Positions 8,469 to 17,717 of a stretch of 64,000 nt of DNA are shown here, piece after piece (positions within the stretch are counted from its first letter, which is position 1; each line of letters begins with the position of its first letter). A program made the position numbers and the translations under genes. The notes beneath the pieces are model-generated. The model was not told the origin of the DNA and searched no databases. It saw only the letters and a list, made by a program, of their open reading frames with translations. Origin of the DNA: CALJUZ01 sp003387805 (GTDB taxonomy: Bacteria; Bacillota; Limnochordia; Limnochordales; ZCTH02-B6); contig CALJUZ010000064.1 in NCBI GenBank assembly GCA_937975235.1, positions 1-64,000 on the forward strand. The letters are read 5' to 3'.

Positions 8469-9158
8469 TCACGCCTCCGTTGCCGGGCGCCGCACCGCTT
8501 CCATGCGCCGGGTGGGTTCCAGGTCCAGGTCATCGGCGTCGAAATCGTCCGCGCCGTCCCGGTGGCCGCCGGGCCAGTCGTCCGCGTCCTCGTCGCCGCC
8601 GGCCGGGCCTTCGTCGGCGGGCAGCCCGTCCTCGGCCAAATCGTCAAAATCGGCCGCCGCGGCCGCGTCGTCGGCCAGCTCGGCCACCGCTTTCGTCAGC
8701 TGCCGGGCTTCGTCCCGCCCTCGCTCCAGCAGCGCCTTGTAGTCGTCCAAAATCTCCACCAGCCGGGCGCGGAACAGGGCCTCCTGGCGGGCCACGGCCA
8801 GCGCGCGCTCGGTGTACTCCTCCACCCGGCGCTGCGCCTTGCGGACGATGTTCTCCGCCTCCAGCTCCGCCTTGGCCAATATGGCCTTGGCGTGCTGCTC
8901 GGCCGCGTCCTTGGCCTCTCGGGCGGCCTGCCGGGCGAAGGCCAGGGTCTGATCAATCTGCACCTCGGTCTGCGAATACTCCTCCAGCCGCGCCTGCAGC
9001 CGGCCGTACTCCTCCTGCAGCTTCTGGTATTCGTGATAGAGGGTCTCGTAGGCTCCGACCATTTTTTGCACGAACTCGTCCACGTCGGCTTCGTTGTACC
9101 CGCGCCAGGCGGTGCGAAACTGAACGTTCGCGATGTCCCGAGGTTTCAGCAAGCTCAT
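8469..9158 (-). CDS. divIVA: DivIVA cell-pole/septum protein
   Basis: A 229-residue coiled-coil protein that recognises curved membrane at division sites and poles. The N-terminal membrane-binding motif region reads MSLLKPRDIANVQF, followed by FRTAWRGYNEADVDEFVQ, then long coiled coil (about residues 30-150) and an Asp/Glu-rich tail. ATG overlaps the stop of the S4 gene (ATGA). Its place after sepF-yggT is the classic division cluster. Confidence 0.92.
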   Translation of the reverse strand: MSLLKPRDIANVQFRTAWRGYNEADVDEFVQKMVGAYETLYHEYQKLQEEYGRLQARLEEYSQTEVQIDQTLAFARQAAREAKDAAEQHAKAILAKAELEAENIVRKAQRRVEEYTERALAVARQEALFRARLVEILDDYKALLERGRDEARQLTKAVAELADDAAAAADFDDLAEDGLPADEGPAGGDEDADDWPGGHRDGADDFDADDLDLEPTRRMEAVRRPATEA

Positions 9159-9466
9159 GGGCGTCCCTCCGTTCCCGGCGAACCGCCGACGGTCCGCCGC
9201 ACCGCGACGGCAATTCTCCCCTTGCGGGTCGGTCCCGCCAGCTCCTGGACCACGGCTTCCCCGCGGCCTTCCAGGGCGATGACGTCGCCCTCCCGCACGG
9301 TGGCCGCGGGGTCGGGCTCGACGCGGCCGTTGACCGCCACCCGCTCCGCCCTCACCTCGCGGGCCATGCGCGTGCGAGACAGGCCGAAGCCGAGGCTGCC
9401 CACGGCGTCGAGCCGGGGCGACGCCACGGTGCCTTTGACCACTTTCTCCCGGGGTGTTTCGTCCAT
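9155..9466 (-). CDS. S4 RNA-binding protein, short YlmH
   Basis: A 103-residue protein matching only the C-terminal S4 domain of YlmH (residues about 20-80: LDAVGSLGFGLSRTR, then VAVNGRVEPDPAATVREGDVI). Typical YlmH proteins are about 250 residues with an extra N-terminal domain; here that domain is absent, and the preceding gene yggT ends one base into the ATG, leaving no room for it. It likely binds structured RNA or the ribosome. Confidence 0.8.
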   Translation of the reverse strand: MDETPREKVVKGTVASPRLDAVGSLGFGLSRTRMAREVRAERVAVNGRVEPDPAATVREGDVIALEGRGEAVVQELAGPTRKGRIAVAVRRTVGGSPGTEGRP

Positions 9467-9738
9467 CAGAAGAACAACACCTGCCGCAGAATGCTCATCA
9501 CCAGCGTGCGCAGGAGGCGCAGCGCGAAGAAGGCCAGGATGGGCGAAATGTCCACGGCGCCCAGCGGCGGCAGCAGGCCGCGAAACAGGTTCAGAAACGG
9601 ATCCGTGACCCTGGCGATAAACTGCACCAGCGGGTTGTACGGGTCCACGGGAAACCACGTCAGCAAGATGCGGATGATCAGGAGCCACGTGTACACTTCG
9701 AACGCCAGCCCGACCAGTCGGTACAGTTCGAAAGCCAA
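9466..9738 (-). CDS. YggT family membrane protein
   Basis: A 90-residue integral membrane protein with two hydrophobic segments around residues 8-25 and 60-88 and the family motif RILLTWFPVDPYNPLVQFI followed by ITDP-like VTDPFLNLFR. Start TTG 9738 follows AGGGGG at 7 bases. YggT proteins lie in division clusters between sepF and divIVA; the molecular role is unknown. Confidence 0.88.
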   Translation of the reverse strand: MAFELYRLVGLAFEVYTWLLIIRILLTWFPVDPYNPLVQFIARVTDPFLNLFRGLLPPLGAVDISPILAFFALRLLRTLVMSILRQVLFF

Positions 9739-9749
9739 AGGAAAACCCC

Positions 9750-10559
9750 CTAAGACGTCCGGCCCAGCTCCCGGGACCGCCGCGAGGCCGCATCGACCGC
9801 GCCGATGCACGCAGCGCGCAGACCCCGCTCCTCCAGCACTTTGACGCCGGCGATGGTGGTGCCCGCGGGCGACGTCACCATGTCCTTAAGCTCTCCGGGG
9901 TGGCGGCCCGTTTCCAGCACCATCCGCGCCGCGCCCAGCACCGTCTGGGCCGCGAGCTTCAGGGCCGTGTCCCGCGGCAGGCCCGCGTGCACGCCGCCGT
10001 CGGCCAAAGCCTCAATGAACATGTACACGTAGGCCGGCCCGGAGCCGCTGAGGCCCGTCACCGCGTCCATCAGCTTCTCCTCCACCACCGCCACGGTGCC
10101 CACCGCGGCAAACAGCGTCTTCGCCCGCTCCACGTGCTCCGCCGTAGCGAACGCGCCCGGGGCCAGCGCCACGGCGCCTTCCCGCACCAGACAGGGCGTG
10201 TTGGGCATGGCCCGGACGGCCGCCGTGCCTGCGGGCAGACCGCCCTCGATGACGGCCAGCGGCACCCCTGCCGCGATGGAGACTACGCACGCGCCCGGGC
10301 GCAGCGCGCCGCCGATGTCCTGCAGCACCGCCGGCACCACGTCGGGCTTGACGGCCACGATGACCGTGTCCGCCTGCGCGGCCGCGTCGCGGTTGCCCGC
10401 CGCCCGCACGCCGTACCGCTGCGCGACCCGCCGGGCCCGCTCCTCGTCCGCGTCCGCCACGAACACGTCTTCCGGCGCGACCAGTGCCGCCTGCACCATG
10501 CCGCCCACCAGTGCCTCGCCCATGGCGCCCACTCCGATGCAAGCCAGCGTGCCCGCCAT
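9750..10559 (-). CDS. proC: Pyrroline-5-carboxylate reductase
   Basis: A 269-residue enzyme making proline from pyrroline-5-carboxylate with NAD(P)H. The N-terminal Rossmann motif is CIGVGAMGEALVGGM, and the C-terminal signature MVTSPAGTTIAGVKVLEE is present. RAMPNTPCLVREG is the conserved substrate-side motif. Located between sepF and yggT, a known insertion point of proC in Bacillota and Actinobacteria. Confidence 0.95.
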   Translation of the reverse strand: MAGTLACIGVGAMGEALVGGMVQAALVAPEDVFVADADEERARRVAQRYGVRAAGNRDAAAQADTVIVAVKPDVVPAVLQDIGGALRPGACVVSIAAGVPLAVIEGGLPAGTAAVRAMPNTPCLVREGAVALAPGAFATAEHVERAKTLFAAVGTVAVVEEKLMDAVTGLSGSGPAYVYMFIEALADGGVHAGLPRDTALKLAAQTVLGAARMVLETGRHPGELKDMVTSPAGTTIAGVKVLEERGLRAACIGAVDAASRRSRELGRTS

Positions 10560-10560
10560 G

Positions 10561-11031
10561 TCAGCGTTCCACCTCGAAGTCGTCGTAGCCTTCCAGCGCG
10601 GCGGCCTCCGGCACTTCGATGACCACGTTGCTGGGCGTGAACAAGAACAGCGCCTCGCTGAGCCGCACCATGCGCCCGTCCAGCGCGTAGGCCGCGCCGC
10701 TGACGAAGTCCACCAGCCGCCGCGCGATCTCCTTCGGGACCAGCTCCACGGACAAAATGACGGGACGGCGCTCTTTCAGGCAGTCGGCCACCATCTGCAC
10801 GTCGTCGAAGCTGGTGGGCCGCTGCACCACCACGCTCAGCAGCTGCCCGTCGCCGCGCCGCGAGCCGGGCAGGCTCACCAGCCGGCCCCGCCGGGGTTCG
10901 GACGCAGGCTCGCGGGACAGCGGCGCCTCCGCGGGCTGGGCATCTCCCGCGGCCGCCTGCTCCTGTTCGATCCCGAGAAAATTGAACACCTTGTCGATAA
11001 ATCCTTTGTTGGCGGGCGCGGGCTCGCTCAC
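10561..11031 (-). CDS. sepF: Cell division protein SepF
   Basis: A 156-residue FtsZ-anchoring protein. An N-terminal amphipathic stretch (GFIDKVFNFLGIE) is followed by a variable linker and the SepF core from about residue 65 (QRPTSFDDVQMVADCLKERR). GTG start overlaps the stop of the upstream gene (GTGA). The absence of minD/ftsZ in the window leaves the partner outside. Confidence 0.92.
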   Translation of the reverse strand: MSEPAPANKGFIDKVFNFLGIEQEQAAAGDAQPAEAPLSREPASEPRRGRLVSLPGSRRGDGQLLSVVVQRPTSFDDVQMVADCLKERRPVILSVELVPKEIARRLVDFVSGAAYALDGRMVRLSEALFLFTPSNVVIEVPEAAALEGYDDFEVER

Positions 11032-11726
11032 GGCGTCCTCTTCCCGAACAGCGCCGTCCCAATCCGCACCATGGTCGACCCTTCCTCGACCGCGACCTCG
11101 AAGTCGTTGGTCATCCCCATGGATAGACAATGCATGTGCACCCCCTGAATGTCCGCCTCCGCCACCTGGTCCCGCAGCTCCCGCAGCCGGCGGAACACCG
11201 GCCGCACCGTCTCGGGGTCTTCGGCAAAAGGCGCCATGGTCATCAGGCCTTCGATCCGCAGACCCGGCAGCTTGGCCATCTCCCGCACGAAGTCCAGCAC
11301 CCGCTCCGGCGCCACCCCGTGTTTCGTCGCTTCGCCGGCCACGTTGACCTGCACCAGCACGGGCACTTCGACGCCCAGCGCCGTCGCGCGCCGGGACAGC
11401 GCCTCGCCCAGGGACGGCCGGTCCAGCGAGTGAATCATGTCGAAAAGCTGCAGCGCGTGCCGCACTTTGTTGCTCTGCAAGTGCCCGATCATGTGCCGGC
11501 GCGCGCCCGGCGGAAACACCAGCTCGGGAAACTTGGCGCGGGCCTCCTGGACGCGGTTTTCGCCGATGTCGGCCACGCCCAGCTCCAGCGCCGCCTGTAC
11601 CGTGGGCGCGTCCACGCCCTTGGTGACGGCGACGATGGTCACCTCCTCGGGACTGCGGCCGGCCCGCTCCGCGGCGCGCCGCACCCGCTCGCGCACACGC
11701 GCCAAATTGTCTGTCAAGTTCTCCAA
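11028..11726 (-). CDS. YggS/YlmE family PLP-binding protein
   Basis: A 232-residue single-domain PLP homeostasis protein. The PLP lysine lies in IVAVTKGVDAPTV near residue 38, and the phosphate-binding end reads LSMGMTNDFEVAVEEGSTMVRIG. Start TTG 11726 is chosen for an AGGGGAG site; TTG 11717 is an alternative. First gene of the sepF-divIVA cluster. Confidence 0.9.
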   Translation of the reverse strand: MENLTDNLARVRERVRRAAERAGRSPEEVTIVAVTKGVDAPTVQAALELGVADIGENRVQEARAKFPELVFPPGARRHMIGHLQSNKVRHALQLFDMIHSLDRPSLGEALSRRATALGVEVPVLVQVNVAGEATKHGVAPERVLDFVREMAKLPGLRIEGLMTMAPFAEDPETVRPVFRRLRELRDQVAEADIQGVHMHCLSMGMTNDFEVAVEEGSTMVRIGTALFGKRTP

Positions 11727-11875
11727 CGACTCCGACTCCCCTGCCTGCAGCTGCGCCCTTCGGCCCCGTGTCCGAAGCCGAAGCCGCGGACGCCCCGGTC
11801 CGCTGTCTTCGCTTAGCCTATTTCTGCTTCGGGGAACGCCGCTCCTCCCGGCGGCGGGCGGACGGAGCCGGGCAC

Positions 11876-11902
11876 AAAAAAGCCGCCGCTGGCGCGGCGG
11901 CG
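11876..11902 (-). terminator. Terminator after ypeB
   Basis: On the minus strand a GC stem CGCCGCC/GGCGGC with a short loop is followed by TTTTTTG. It separates the sleB-ypeB germination unit from the ylmE-sepF cluster. The rest of the 200-base gap shows no gene. Confidence 0.85.
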
Positions 11903-11926
11903 GTGTGGTGCGGTCCCGGATGAAAG

Positions 11927-13297
11927 TCAGATGACCAGCGTTCCCTCCTCGGTCTGGAGCAGCTTCAGGATGCGTTCCTCGTCGCCCGTCGCCGCGTTGA
12001 TGTAGATGATGTACGGGTCGCCGTCCAGGTCGGCGGGAAACTCCCACGTCAAGACCTCTTCCAGCGTCTCGAGGGGAATGAGGGCCAAGCGTCCCCGGCC
12101 CACCGACAAGAGCGGGCTCACGCGCGCCCGGGCCTCCTCTTCGCTCAGCGCGGGCCGGGGGATGGTGCGGTCGTGGTGCGACATCAGGTAGCCCATGGCC
12201 TCGTAGCCGACGATGTCGCCGTTGTCCAGCGCCACCGTCACTTTCACCAAATCGGGATAAATGACGACGCCCTCCTCCACCGCCGCAAAGGGGATGACAG
12301 CCCGGTGGCCCGCGGCCGACGCCCACGTGGGCTCCATGGCGGCCAGGCCCCGTTGGGCCAGAAACTGCCGGGCCTTCTGCACGGCTTCGTCGAGGGACAG
12401 ATTGGTCTCGCCGACGGGCCGCGCGTCCAGCATCCAGACGACGTGGCCGCCCTTTTTCGACACGTCCACGTCGATGAGCCCGGCGCGCCGCATGGCCCGC
12501 ACGCGGAAGGCGGGCACGGGCCCCTCGACTTCGCCCGGGGCCGTCAAGTCGTCCTCGCTCAGGTCGTAGGGCAAGAACTCCCGGGCGACGCGCCGCGCCT
12601 CGTCCGCGTCGATGTCCGGACCCGCGAGCCCTTTCGGCTCCCGCTGCAGCACGTGATCCGAAAACGGGCCGTCGTAGATGAGCGTCGGGAACTCGGCCAG
12701 CTGCAGCTCCAGCCGTTGAAAGCCGTCGCGAAAGGCCCCGGGGCCGTCGTCCAGCCGGCCGCGGGCCAGGCGCTGCAGCTCGCTCCAGCTCATGGCGCCG
12801 TGGGCCGCGTCGTCCAGGACGCCGTGAAGCTGCTCGGCGATGACGCGCACCTGCCGCTGCAGCTCGCCCAAAGTGCGCCAGTCGTCCTCGGACACCGCGT
12901 CGCCCCGCGCGGTTTTTCGGGCCAGCATGTAGGCGTAGTCACCCGCCTGGGTCAGCAGCTGGGACGTGCGCATCAGGGCGCCCGCGCCCAGGGGCAGCTG
13001 GTTCAGGCTGGCCTGCGCCCCGAAGGACTGCCGCCAGACGTCGGTCAAGTACATGACTCGCCTGGGGTCCGAACCGGAGACCAGGCTTTTCGCCATCAGC
13101 AGCTCCGTCTGCTCCACCTGCGCGATGAGCTCGAACAACGCCCGCTGAAACTGGGCCGTGTACATCCGCTCGGCCCGCACCCGCTCCGTCCGCTCCAGGG
13201 CGCCCCAGACGAGCGCGGCCAGAAGCAGCACCGACAGCAGGGCGGCCACGGCGCGCCTGCGGCGTTCCGTCCCGGTCCACTGTTGCGCTTCCCTCAC
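11927..13297 (-). CDS. ypeB: Spore germination protein YpeB
   Basis: A 456-residue spore protein needed to stabilise SleB. One N-terminal membrane segment (about residues 15-33) is followed by a helical region and repeated PepSY-type domains in the C-terminal half (for example DADEARRVAREFLPYD and LSDEAVQKARQFL-like repeats). Length matches B. subtilis YpeB (about 450). It follows sleB, as in other spore formers. GTG start. Confidence 0.9.
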   Translation of the reverse strand: MREAQQWTGTERRRRAVAALLSVLLLAALVWGALERTERVRAERMYTAQFQRALFELIAQVEQTELLMAKSLVSGSDPRRVMYLTDVWRQSFGAQASLNQLPLGAGALMRTSQLLTQAGDYAYMLARKTARGDAVSEDDWRTLGELQRQVRVIAEQLHGVLDDAAHGAMSWSELQRLARGRLDDGPGAFRDGFQRLELQLAEFPTLIYDGPFSDHVLQREPKGLAGPDIDADEARRVAREFLPYDLSEDDLTAPGEVEGPVPAFRVRAMRRAGLIDVDVSKKGGHVVWMLDARPVGETNLSLDEAVQKARQFLAQRGLAAMEPTWASAAGHRAVIPFAAVEEGVVIYPDLVKVTVALDNGDIVGYEAMGYLMSHHDRTIPRPALSEEEARARVSPLLSVGRGRLALIPLETLEEVLTWEFPADLDGDPYIIYINAATGDEERILKLLQTEEGTLVI

Positions 13298-13360
13298 CCG
13301 GCGCTCACCGTCCCCTCCACCCTTCTCTCCCGGCGGGCCGCCCGCCCCTGGCGGGCTCCG

Positions 13361-13840
13361 TCAGCGTCCGAACACGTGGCTGCCGATGCGGACGACGATA
13401 GTGCGGGTCCAAATCCACGGGCTTACCGGCTTGCTCGGATTCCAGAAAAACAAGGAGCCGTAGGAGGGATCCCAGCCGTTCAGGGCGTCGCGGGCCGCGT
13501 TGTACGCCTGGGCCGACGGCTGGCGCCGCCAAATCAGGCCGTTGCTCACCGATTCGAAGGCCAGGGGCTGGTAGGCGACGCCGCTGATGCTGTTGGGAAA
13601 CTGCGGGCTGTCCACCCGGTTCAGGACGACCGCGGCCACGGCCACCTGGCCGGCGTAGGGTTCGCCCTCGGCCTCGGCGGCCACCAGCCGCGCCAGCAGC
13701 TCCAGCTCGTCGGCCCGCACCACGCCCCGCACGAACCACATCTGGGACGACGCGTGCTCGGGCCGCGCCCCGTGCAGAAGGAGCAGGGCGATGCCCATGG
13801 CCGTGACCAGCTTCCACGCCGACAAAATTCTCCGCAGCAT
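13361..13840 (-). CDS. sleB: Spore cortex-lytic enzyme, SleB-type hydrolase
   Basis: A 159-residue cell-wall hydrolase. N-terminal membrane/signal segment at residues 10-25, then the hydrolase_2 domain: LLARLVAAEAEGEPYAGQVA contains the catalytic glutamate, followed by AAVVLNRVDSPQFPNSI and a Trp-Asn-Pro motif near the end. It lacks the N-terminal peptidoglycan-binding domain of B. subtilis SleB. Paired with ypeB. The 124-base upstream gap has a GCATA box but no convincing SigG -10. Confidence 0.88.
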   Translation of the reverse strand: MLRRILSAWKLVTAMGIALLLLHGARPEHASSQMWFVRGVVRADELELLARLVAAEAEGEPYAGQVAVAAVVLNRVDSPQFPNSISGVAYQPLAFESVSNGLIWRRQPSAQAYNAARDALNGWDPSYGSLFFWNPSKPVSPWIWTRTIVVRIGSHVFGR

Positions 13841-13964
13841 GCCCCTCGCCTCCCCCGCCGGCGCCGGGCGGCGGTCCGCCGGGCCGGCCGTCGTTCGCCG
13901 TCCACCAAATTGTTTCCGGCGCCGGGCGAGGCTATGCGGAGGCGTTCCCGGCACAAGGCGGGGG

Positions 13965-14177
13965 TCAGCGGCCCTGAGGCGGCCACGCCGCGCCCGGCTG
14001 CCATTCGGGCCGCAAATAGTCGGCCGGGTCGGTGGACAGCAGCCGGTGCACGCGCGCGGTGCCGTCGGGGCCGTGCTCCAGCACGAGGCGGCTCCTGCCG
14101 ACGGACATCTCGACAAAGGACGCGGGGGCGTCGTCTTCATCCATCACCACGTCCATGGGCATGACGGTCCACAGCAC
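13965..14177 (-). CDS. YlzJ-like small protein
   Basis: A 70-residue protein starting MLWTVMPMDVVMDED, resembling YlzJ, which follows tepA in B. subtilis. GTG start at 14177 has an AAGGGGGG ribosome site and lies 41 bases inside the end of tepA. Function unknown. Confidence 0.75.
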   Translation of the reverse strand: MLWTVMPMDVVMDEDDAPASFVEMSVGRSRLVLEHGPDGTARVHRLLSTDPADYLRPEWQPGAAWPPQGR

Positions 14178-15036
14178 CGTTGTCCCCCCTTCCGGCGCCG
14201 GCGGGCCGGCCGAAGAACGGATCCCCGGGCGCCCGCCACGGCCTCAGCGGCCCGTTATGGACCGCCTGGGCGCCGGCATGCCCGGCCGGTGCGGCCCGCC
14301 GCACGGCGATGAGCCGCTGCAAGGCGCGCAGCGCGTCGTGCAGGCCGCCCAGCTGGTCGATGAGCCCGATTTCCACCGCGTCCCGGCCGATCAACACCGT
14401 TCCCACGTCCCGCACCAGCTCGCCCGTGCGGAACATCACCTCCCGCAGCCGCGCCTCGGTGATGCGGGAGTGTTTGACCAAGAACTGGATGACCCGGTCC
14501 TGCATTTTGTCCAGGTACTCATACGTCTGGGGAACGCCGATGACGAGGCCGCTCAGGCGGATGGGATGAATGGTGATGGTCGCGGTGGGCGCGATGAAGC
14601 TCATGTCCGCGGCCACCGCGATGGGGGCGCCGATGGAATGGCCCCCGCCCAGGACCAGCGACACCGTCGGTTTGGAGAGGCTGCCCACCATCTCCGCGAT
14701 GGCCAGCCCCGCCTCGATGTCGCCGCCCACGGTGTTCAAAATGACGAGGAGGCCCTCTATCCTCGGATCCTGCTCGACGGCCACCAGCTGCGGCAGCACG
14801 TGCTCGTACTTGGTCGTCTTGTTTTTCGAAGGGAGAAGCAGATGGCCCTCAATCTGGCCGATAATGGACAGAACGTGAATGCCCGGCGGCTGCCCGTCGG
14901 GCGGCTGCACCGCGCCCGGCAGCCGCAGAGCCTCCGGGCGGGCGGACTCCGCCGGCCCTTCGGTCTCCGGCTCGTCGCAAACCGGAATCGGGTCGTCCAT
15001 GGCCCACATCGGGAGGAGGGAGCTCTGTTCGCTCAC
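14137..15036 (-). CDS. tepA: TepA/YmfB ClpP-like serine protease
   Basis: A 299-residue protein of the ClpP fold linked to spore or translocation functions. Residues about 55-230 carry IIGQIEGHLLLP, NTVGGDIEAGLAIAEMV and the nucleophile-elbow GGGHSIGAP. A proline-rich N-terminus and a low-complexity tail flank it. The neighbourhood rnj-tepA-ylzJ matches the dpa-dap-ymfA-ymfB order of B. subtilis. Confidence 0.9.
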   Translation of the reverse strand: MSEQSSLLPMWAMDDPIPVCDEPETEGPAESARPEALRLPGAVQPPDGQPPGIHVLSIIGQIEGHLLLPSKNKTTKYEHVLPQLVAVEQDPRIEGLLVILNTVGGDIEAGLAIAEMVGSLSKPTVSLVLGGGHSIGAPIAVAADMSFIAPTATITIHPIRLSGLVIGVPQTYEYLDKMQDRVIQFLVKHSRITEARLREVMFRTGELVRDVGTVLIGRDAVEIGLIDQLGGLHDALRALQRLIAVRRAAPAGHAGAQAVHNGPLRPWRAPGDPFFGRPAGAGRGDNGAVDRHAHGRGDG

Positions 15037-15151
15037 GGGCCGGCCTCGCTTTCACGGATGGGCGGGACCGCCGGCGGCGCCGGCCGCCGGCGGGTCCGCC
15101 TTCGTGCACGGGGCTAGTATGAGGCTCCCCCGCCCCAATCATGCGCCCAAC

Positions 15152-16819
15152 TTACACTTCCATGACGATGGGCAAAATGATGGGCCGCCGCTTGGTGCGC
15201 TCGTAAAGGAAACGGCTCAGCGCATCGCGCATGTTGTTTTTCAGCACGTTCCACTGCGTGATTTGACGCTCGCTCATTTCGGCCAGCGTTTCCTGCAGCC
15301 GCACGCGCGCTTCCTCCAGCAGCTCCTCCGATTCCCGAATGTAGACGAAGCCCCGGGAGACGATGTCCGGCCCCGCCACCACCGCGCCGGTGCGCTTGTC
15401 GATGGTGACGACCGCGATCAAAATGCCGTCCTGGGACAGCTGGCGCCGATCCCGCAGCACCACGTTGCCCACGTCGCCCACGCCCAGGCCGTCCACGAAC
15501 ACCTGCCCCGAAGGCACCCGCCCGGTGACGGCCGCGGTGCCGTCGGCCCGAAACTCCAGCACGTCGCCGATGTCCAGCAGGAACACGTTTTCCTCGGGCA
15601 CGCCCACGGACATGGCCAGCTGCGCGTGCTGCCACAGCATGCGGTATTCGCCGTGAATCGGGATAAAATATTTCGGCCGGCACAAGTTGAGCATCCACTT
15701 GAGCTCCTCCTGGGCGGCGTGGCCCGACACGTGCACGCCCTGAGCCTCACCGTGGACCACCTGCGCGCCCAGCTTGTAGAGCTGGTTGACGGTGCGGCCC
15801 ACCAGCCGCTCGTTGCCCGGAATGGGATGCGCGGAGATGATGACCGTGTCGCCCGGCACGATCCGGATCTGACGGTGCTCGGAAGCGGCCATCCGCGACA
15901 GGGCCGCCATGGGCTCGCCCTGGCTGCCGGTGCTCAGCACCACCACCCGGTCCGGCGGGTAGTCGTCCACCTCCGCCACGTCAATAAGCATGCTTTCGGG
16001 GAACTTCAGATACCCCAGCTCCGAGGCGATGCGCACCACGTTGACCATGCTGCGGCCCACGACGCACACTTTCCGCCGCACCGCCGCCGCGGCGTCAAAC
16101 ACTTGCTGGATGCGGTGCACGTTGGAAGCGAACGTGGCCACCACGATGCGGCCTTTCGCGTTGCGGAAAATGTCCGAGAACCCTTCGCCCACGATGCGCT
16201 CCGACGGCGTGTAGCCGGGCTTCTCCGCGTTGGTCGAGTCGGAGAACAACGCCAGCACGCCCCGCGCGCCCAGCTGCCCCAGCCGCTGCACGTCGGTGGG
16301 CCGCCCGTCGATGGGCGTGTGGTCGAACTTGAAGTCCGTGGCGAAAACGATGACGCCCGCGGACGTGTCCACCGCCAGCGCGACGACGCCGGGGATGCTG
16401 TGATTGACGTGGATGAGCTCGATGCGCAGCTTGCCGGCCCGGATCCGGTCCCCGGCCCGCACCTCCTTCATCTCCACGCCGTTGATCTCGTGCTCCTGCA
16501 GCCGGGCCCGCACCAGGCCCAGCGTCATGCGGGTGCCGTACACCGGCACGGGCACTTCTTTGAGCAAATACGGCAGGGCGCCGATGTGGTCTTCGTGGCC
16601 GTGGGTGAGCAGCACGGCCCGCACCTTGTCCTTGTTCTCTTTCAAATACGAAATGTCGGGAATGACCAGGTCGACGCCCAGCAAATCTTCCTCGGGAAAC
16701 ATAACGCCCGCGTCGACGACGACGATGTCGTCGGGCGTCTCGATGAGCCACATATTTTTTCCGACTTCGCCCAGGCCGCCCAAAGGGATGACGGCGACGG
16801 CGTTTTCCGATACAGGCAT
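15152..16819 (-). CDS. rnj: Ribonuclease J
   Basis: A 555-residue metallo-beta-lactamase/beta-CASP ribonuclease for mRNA decay and rRNA 5' processing. The zinc motif TH GHEDHIGALPY is near residues 75-86, beta-CASP motifs follow (HVSGHA near residue 365, FIPIHGEYR near 390), and a C-terminal domain ends the protein. ATG 16819 lies 16 bases after dapA. No second rnj is in the window. Confidence 0.95.
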   Translation of the reverse strand: MPVSENAVAVIPLGGLGEVGKNMWLIETPDDIVVVDAGVMFPEEDLLGVDLVIPDISYLKENKDKVRAVLLTHGHEDHIGALPYLLKEVPVPVYGTRMTLGLVRARLQEHEINGVEMKEVRAGDRIRAGKLRIELIHVNHSIPGVVALAVDTSAGVIVFATDFKFDHTPIDGRPTDVQRLGQLGARGVLALFSDSTNAEKPGYTPSERIVGEGFSDIFRNAKGRIVVATFASNVHRIQQVFDAAAAVRRKVCVVGRSMVNVVRIASELGYLKFPESMLIDVAEVDDYPPDRVVVLSTGSQGEPMAALSRMAASEHRQIRIVPGDTVIISAHPIPGNERLVGRTVNQLYKLGAQVVHGEAQGVHVSGHAAQEELKWMLNLCRPKYFIPIHGEYRMLWQHAQLAMSVGVPEENVFLLDIGDVLEFRADGTAAVTGRVPSGQVFVDGLGVGDVGNVVLRDRRQLSQDGILIAVVTIDKRTGAVVAGPDIVSRGFVYIRESEELLEEARVRLQETLAEMSERQITQWNVLKNNMRDALSRFLYERTKRRPIILPIVMEV

Positions 16820-16835
16820 TGCTTCGAAATTCCTC

Positions 16836-17717
16836 CTAGCTCAAAAGGCCGCTCTCCTTGAGAACGGTTCGTATCGCGTTGAGTTCTTCCTCCGTGGGCT
16901 CGCGCAGCGGCGGCCGCACCGGCCCCGCCTCCAGCCCCATCAAGTTGACGGCGGCTTTCACCGGGATGGGATTCGTGGTGACGAACATCGCTTTGAAAAT
17001 CGGCCAAAGCTCCATGTTGATGGCCGCGGCGGTGCGGTGATCACCCTTTTGAAACGCCTCAATCATGGCCCGCAGGCGGCGTCCCACCAAGTGCCCGGCC
17101 ACGCTCACCACCCCCGCGCCGCCCACGGCCAGAATGGGCAGCGTCAGCGCGTCGTCGCCGCTGTAGATAAGAAAATCCTCGGGCGTCCGCCGCCGCAGCT
17201 CGGACACGTACGCGAGGTCGCCCGAGGAGTCTTTGATGGCCGCCACGTTGTCGATTTCCGCCAGCCGCGCCACCGTCTCCGGCGCCAGCCCCGCGCCCGT
17301 GCGGGACGGGATGTTGTACAGCATCACGGGCAGGGACGTGCTCTCGGCGATAGCCTTAAAGTGCTCGTACAGCCCTTCCTGGGGCGGGCGGTTGTAGTAC
17401 GGCACGACGGCCATGATCGCGTCGACCCCCAGCTTCTCCGCTTCCTTCGTCAGCTCCACGCTGTGCCGCGTGTCGTTGGTGCCGGTGCCCGCCACCACCG
17501 TGGCCCGGCCCCCCACCTCGCTCACCACGGCGCGAAACAGTTCCAGCTTTTCTTCATCGGTCAGCGTCGGCGACTCGCCGGTGGTGCCGGCGACGACGAC
17601 GCCTTCGTTGCCGATGTCCACCAGGTGCCGGGCCAGGCGGGCCGCCTGCACGGCGTCCAGCGCTCCGTCCGGCTTGAAGGGCGTTACCATGGCCGTCAGC
17701 AAGCTACCCAGCTTCAT
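16836..17717 (-). CDS. dapA: 4-hydroxy-tetrahydrodipicolinate synthase
   Basis: A 293-residue aldolase condensing pyruvate with aspartate semialdehyde. Key motifs: AMVTPFKPDGALD, GTTGESPTLTDEEK, the YNIPSRTG tyrosine region and the Schiff-base lysine in VAAIKDSSGDL. ATG 17717 overlaps the end of dapG by 14 bases. It supplies the dipicolinate synthase encoded upstream and cell-wall diaminopimelate. Confidence 0.95.
   Translation of the reverse strand: MKLGSLLTAMVTPFKPDGALDAVQAARLARHLVDIGNEGVVVAGTTGESPTLTDEEKLELFRAVVSEVGGRATVVAGTGTNDTRHSVELTKEAEKLGVDAIMAVVPYYNRPPQEGLYEHFKAIAESTSLPVMLYNIPSRTGAGLAPETVARLAEIDNVAAIKDSSGDLAYVSELRRRTPEDFLIYSGDDALTLPILAVGGAGVVSVAGHLVGRRLRAMIEAFQKGDHRTAAAINMELWPIFKAMFVTTNPIPVKAAVNLMGLEAGPVRPPLREPTEEELNAIRTVLKESGLLS

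Noticed and set aside
13841..13964. SigG promoter for sleB (GCATA box)
   Set aside because: No CATNHTA-like -10 at the expected distance; best candidate matches only four of seven bases.
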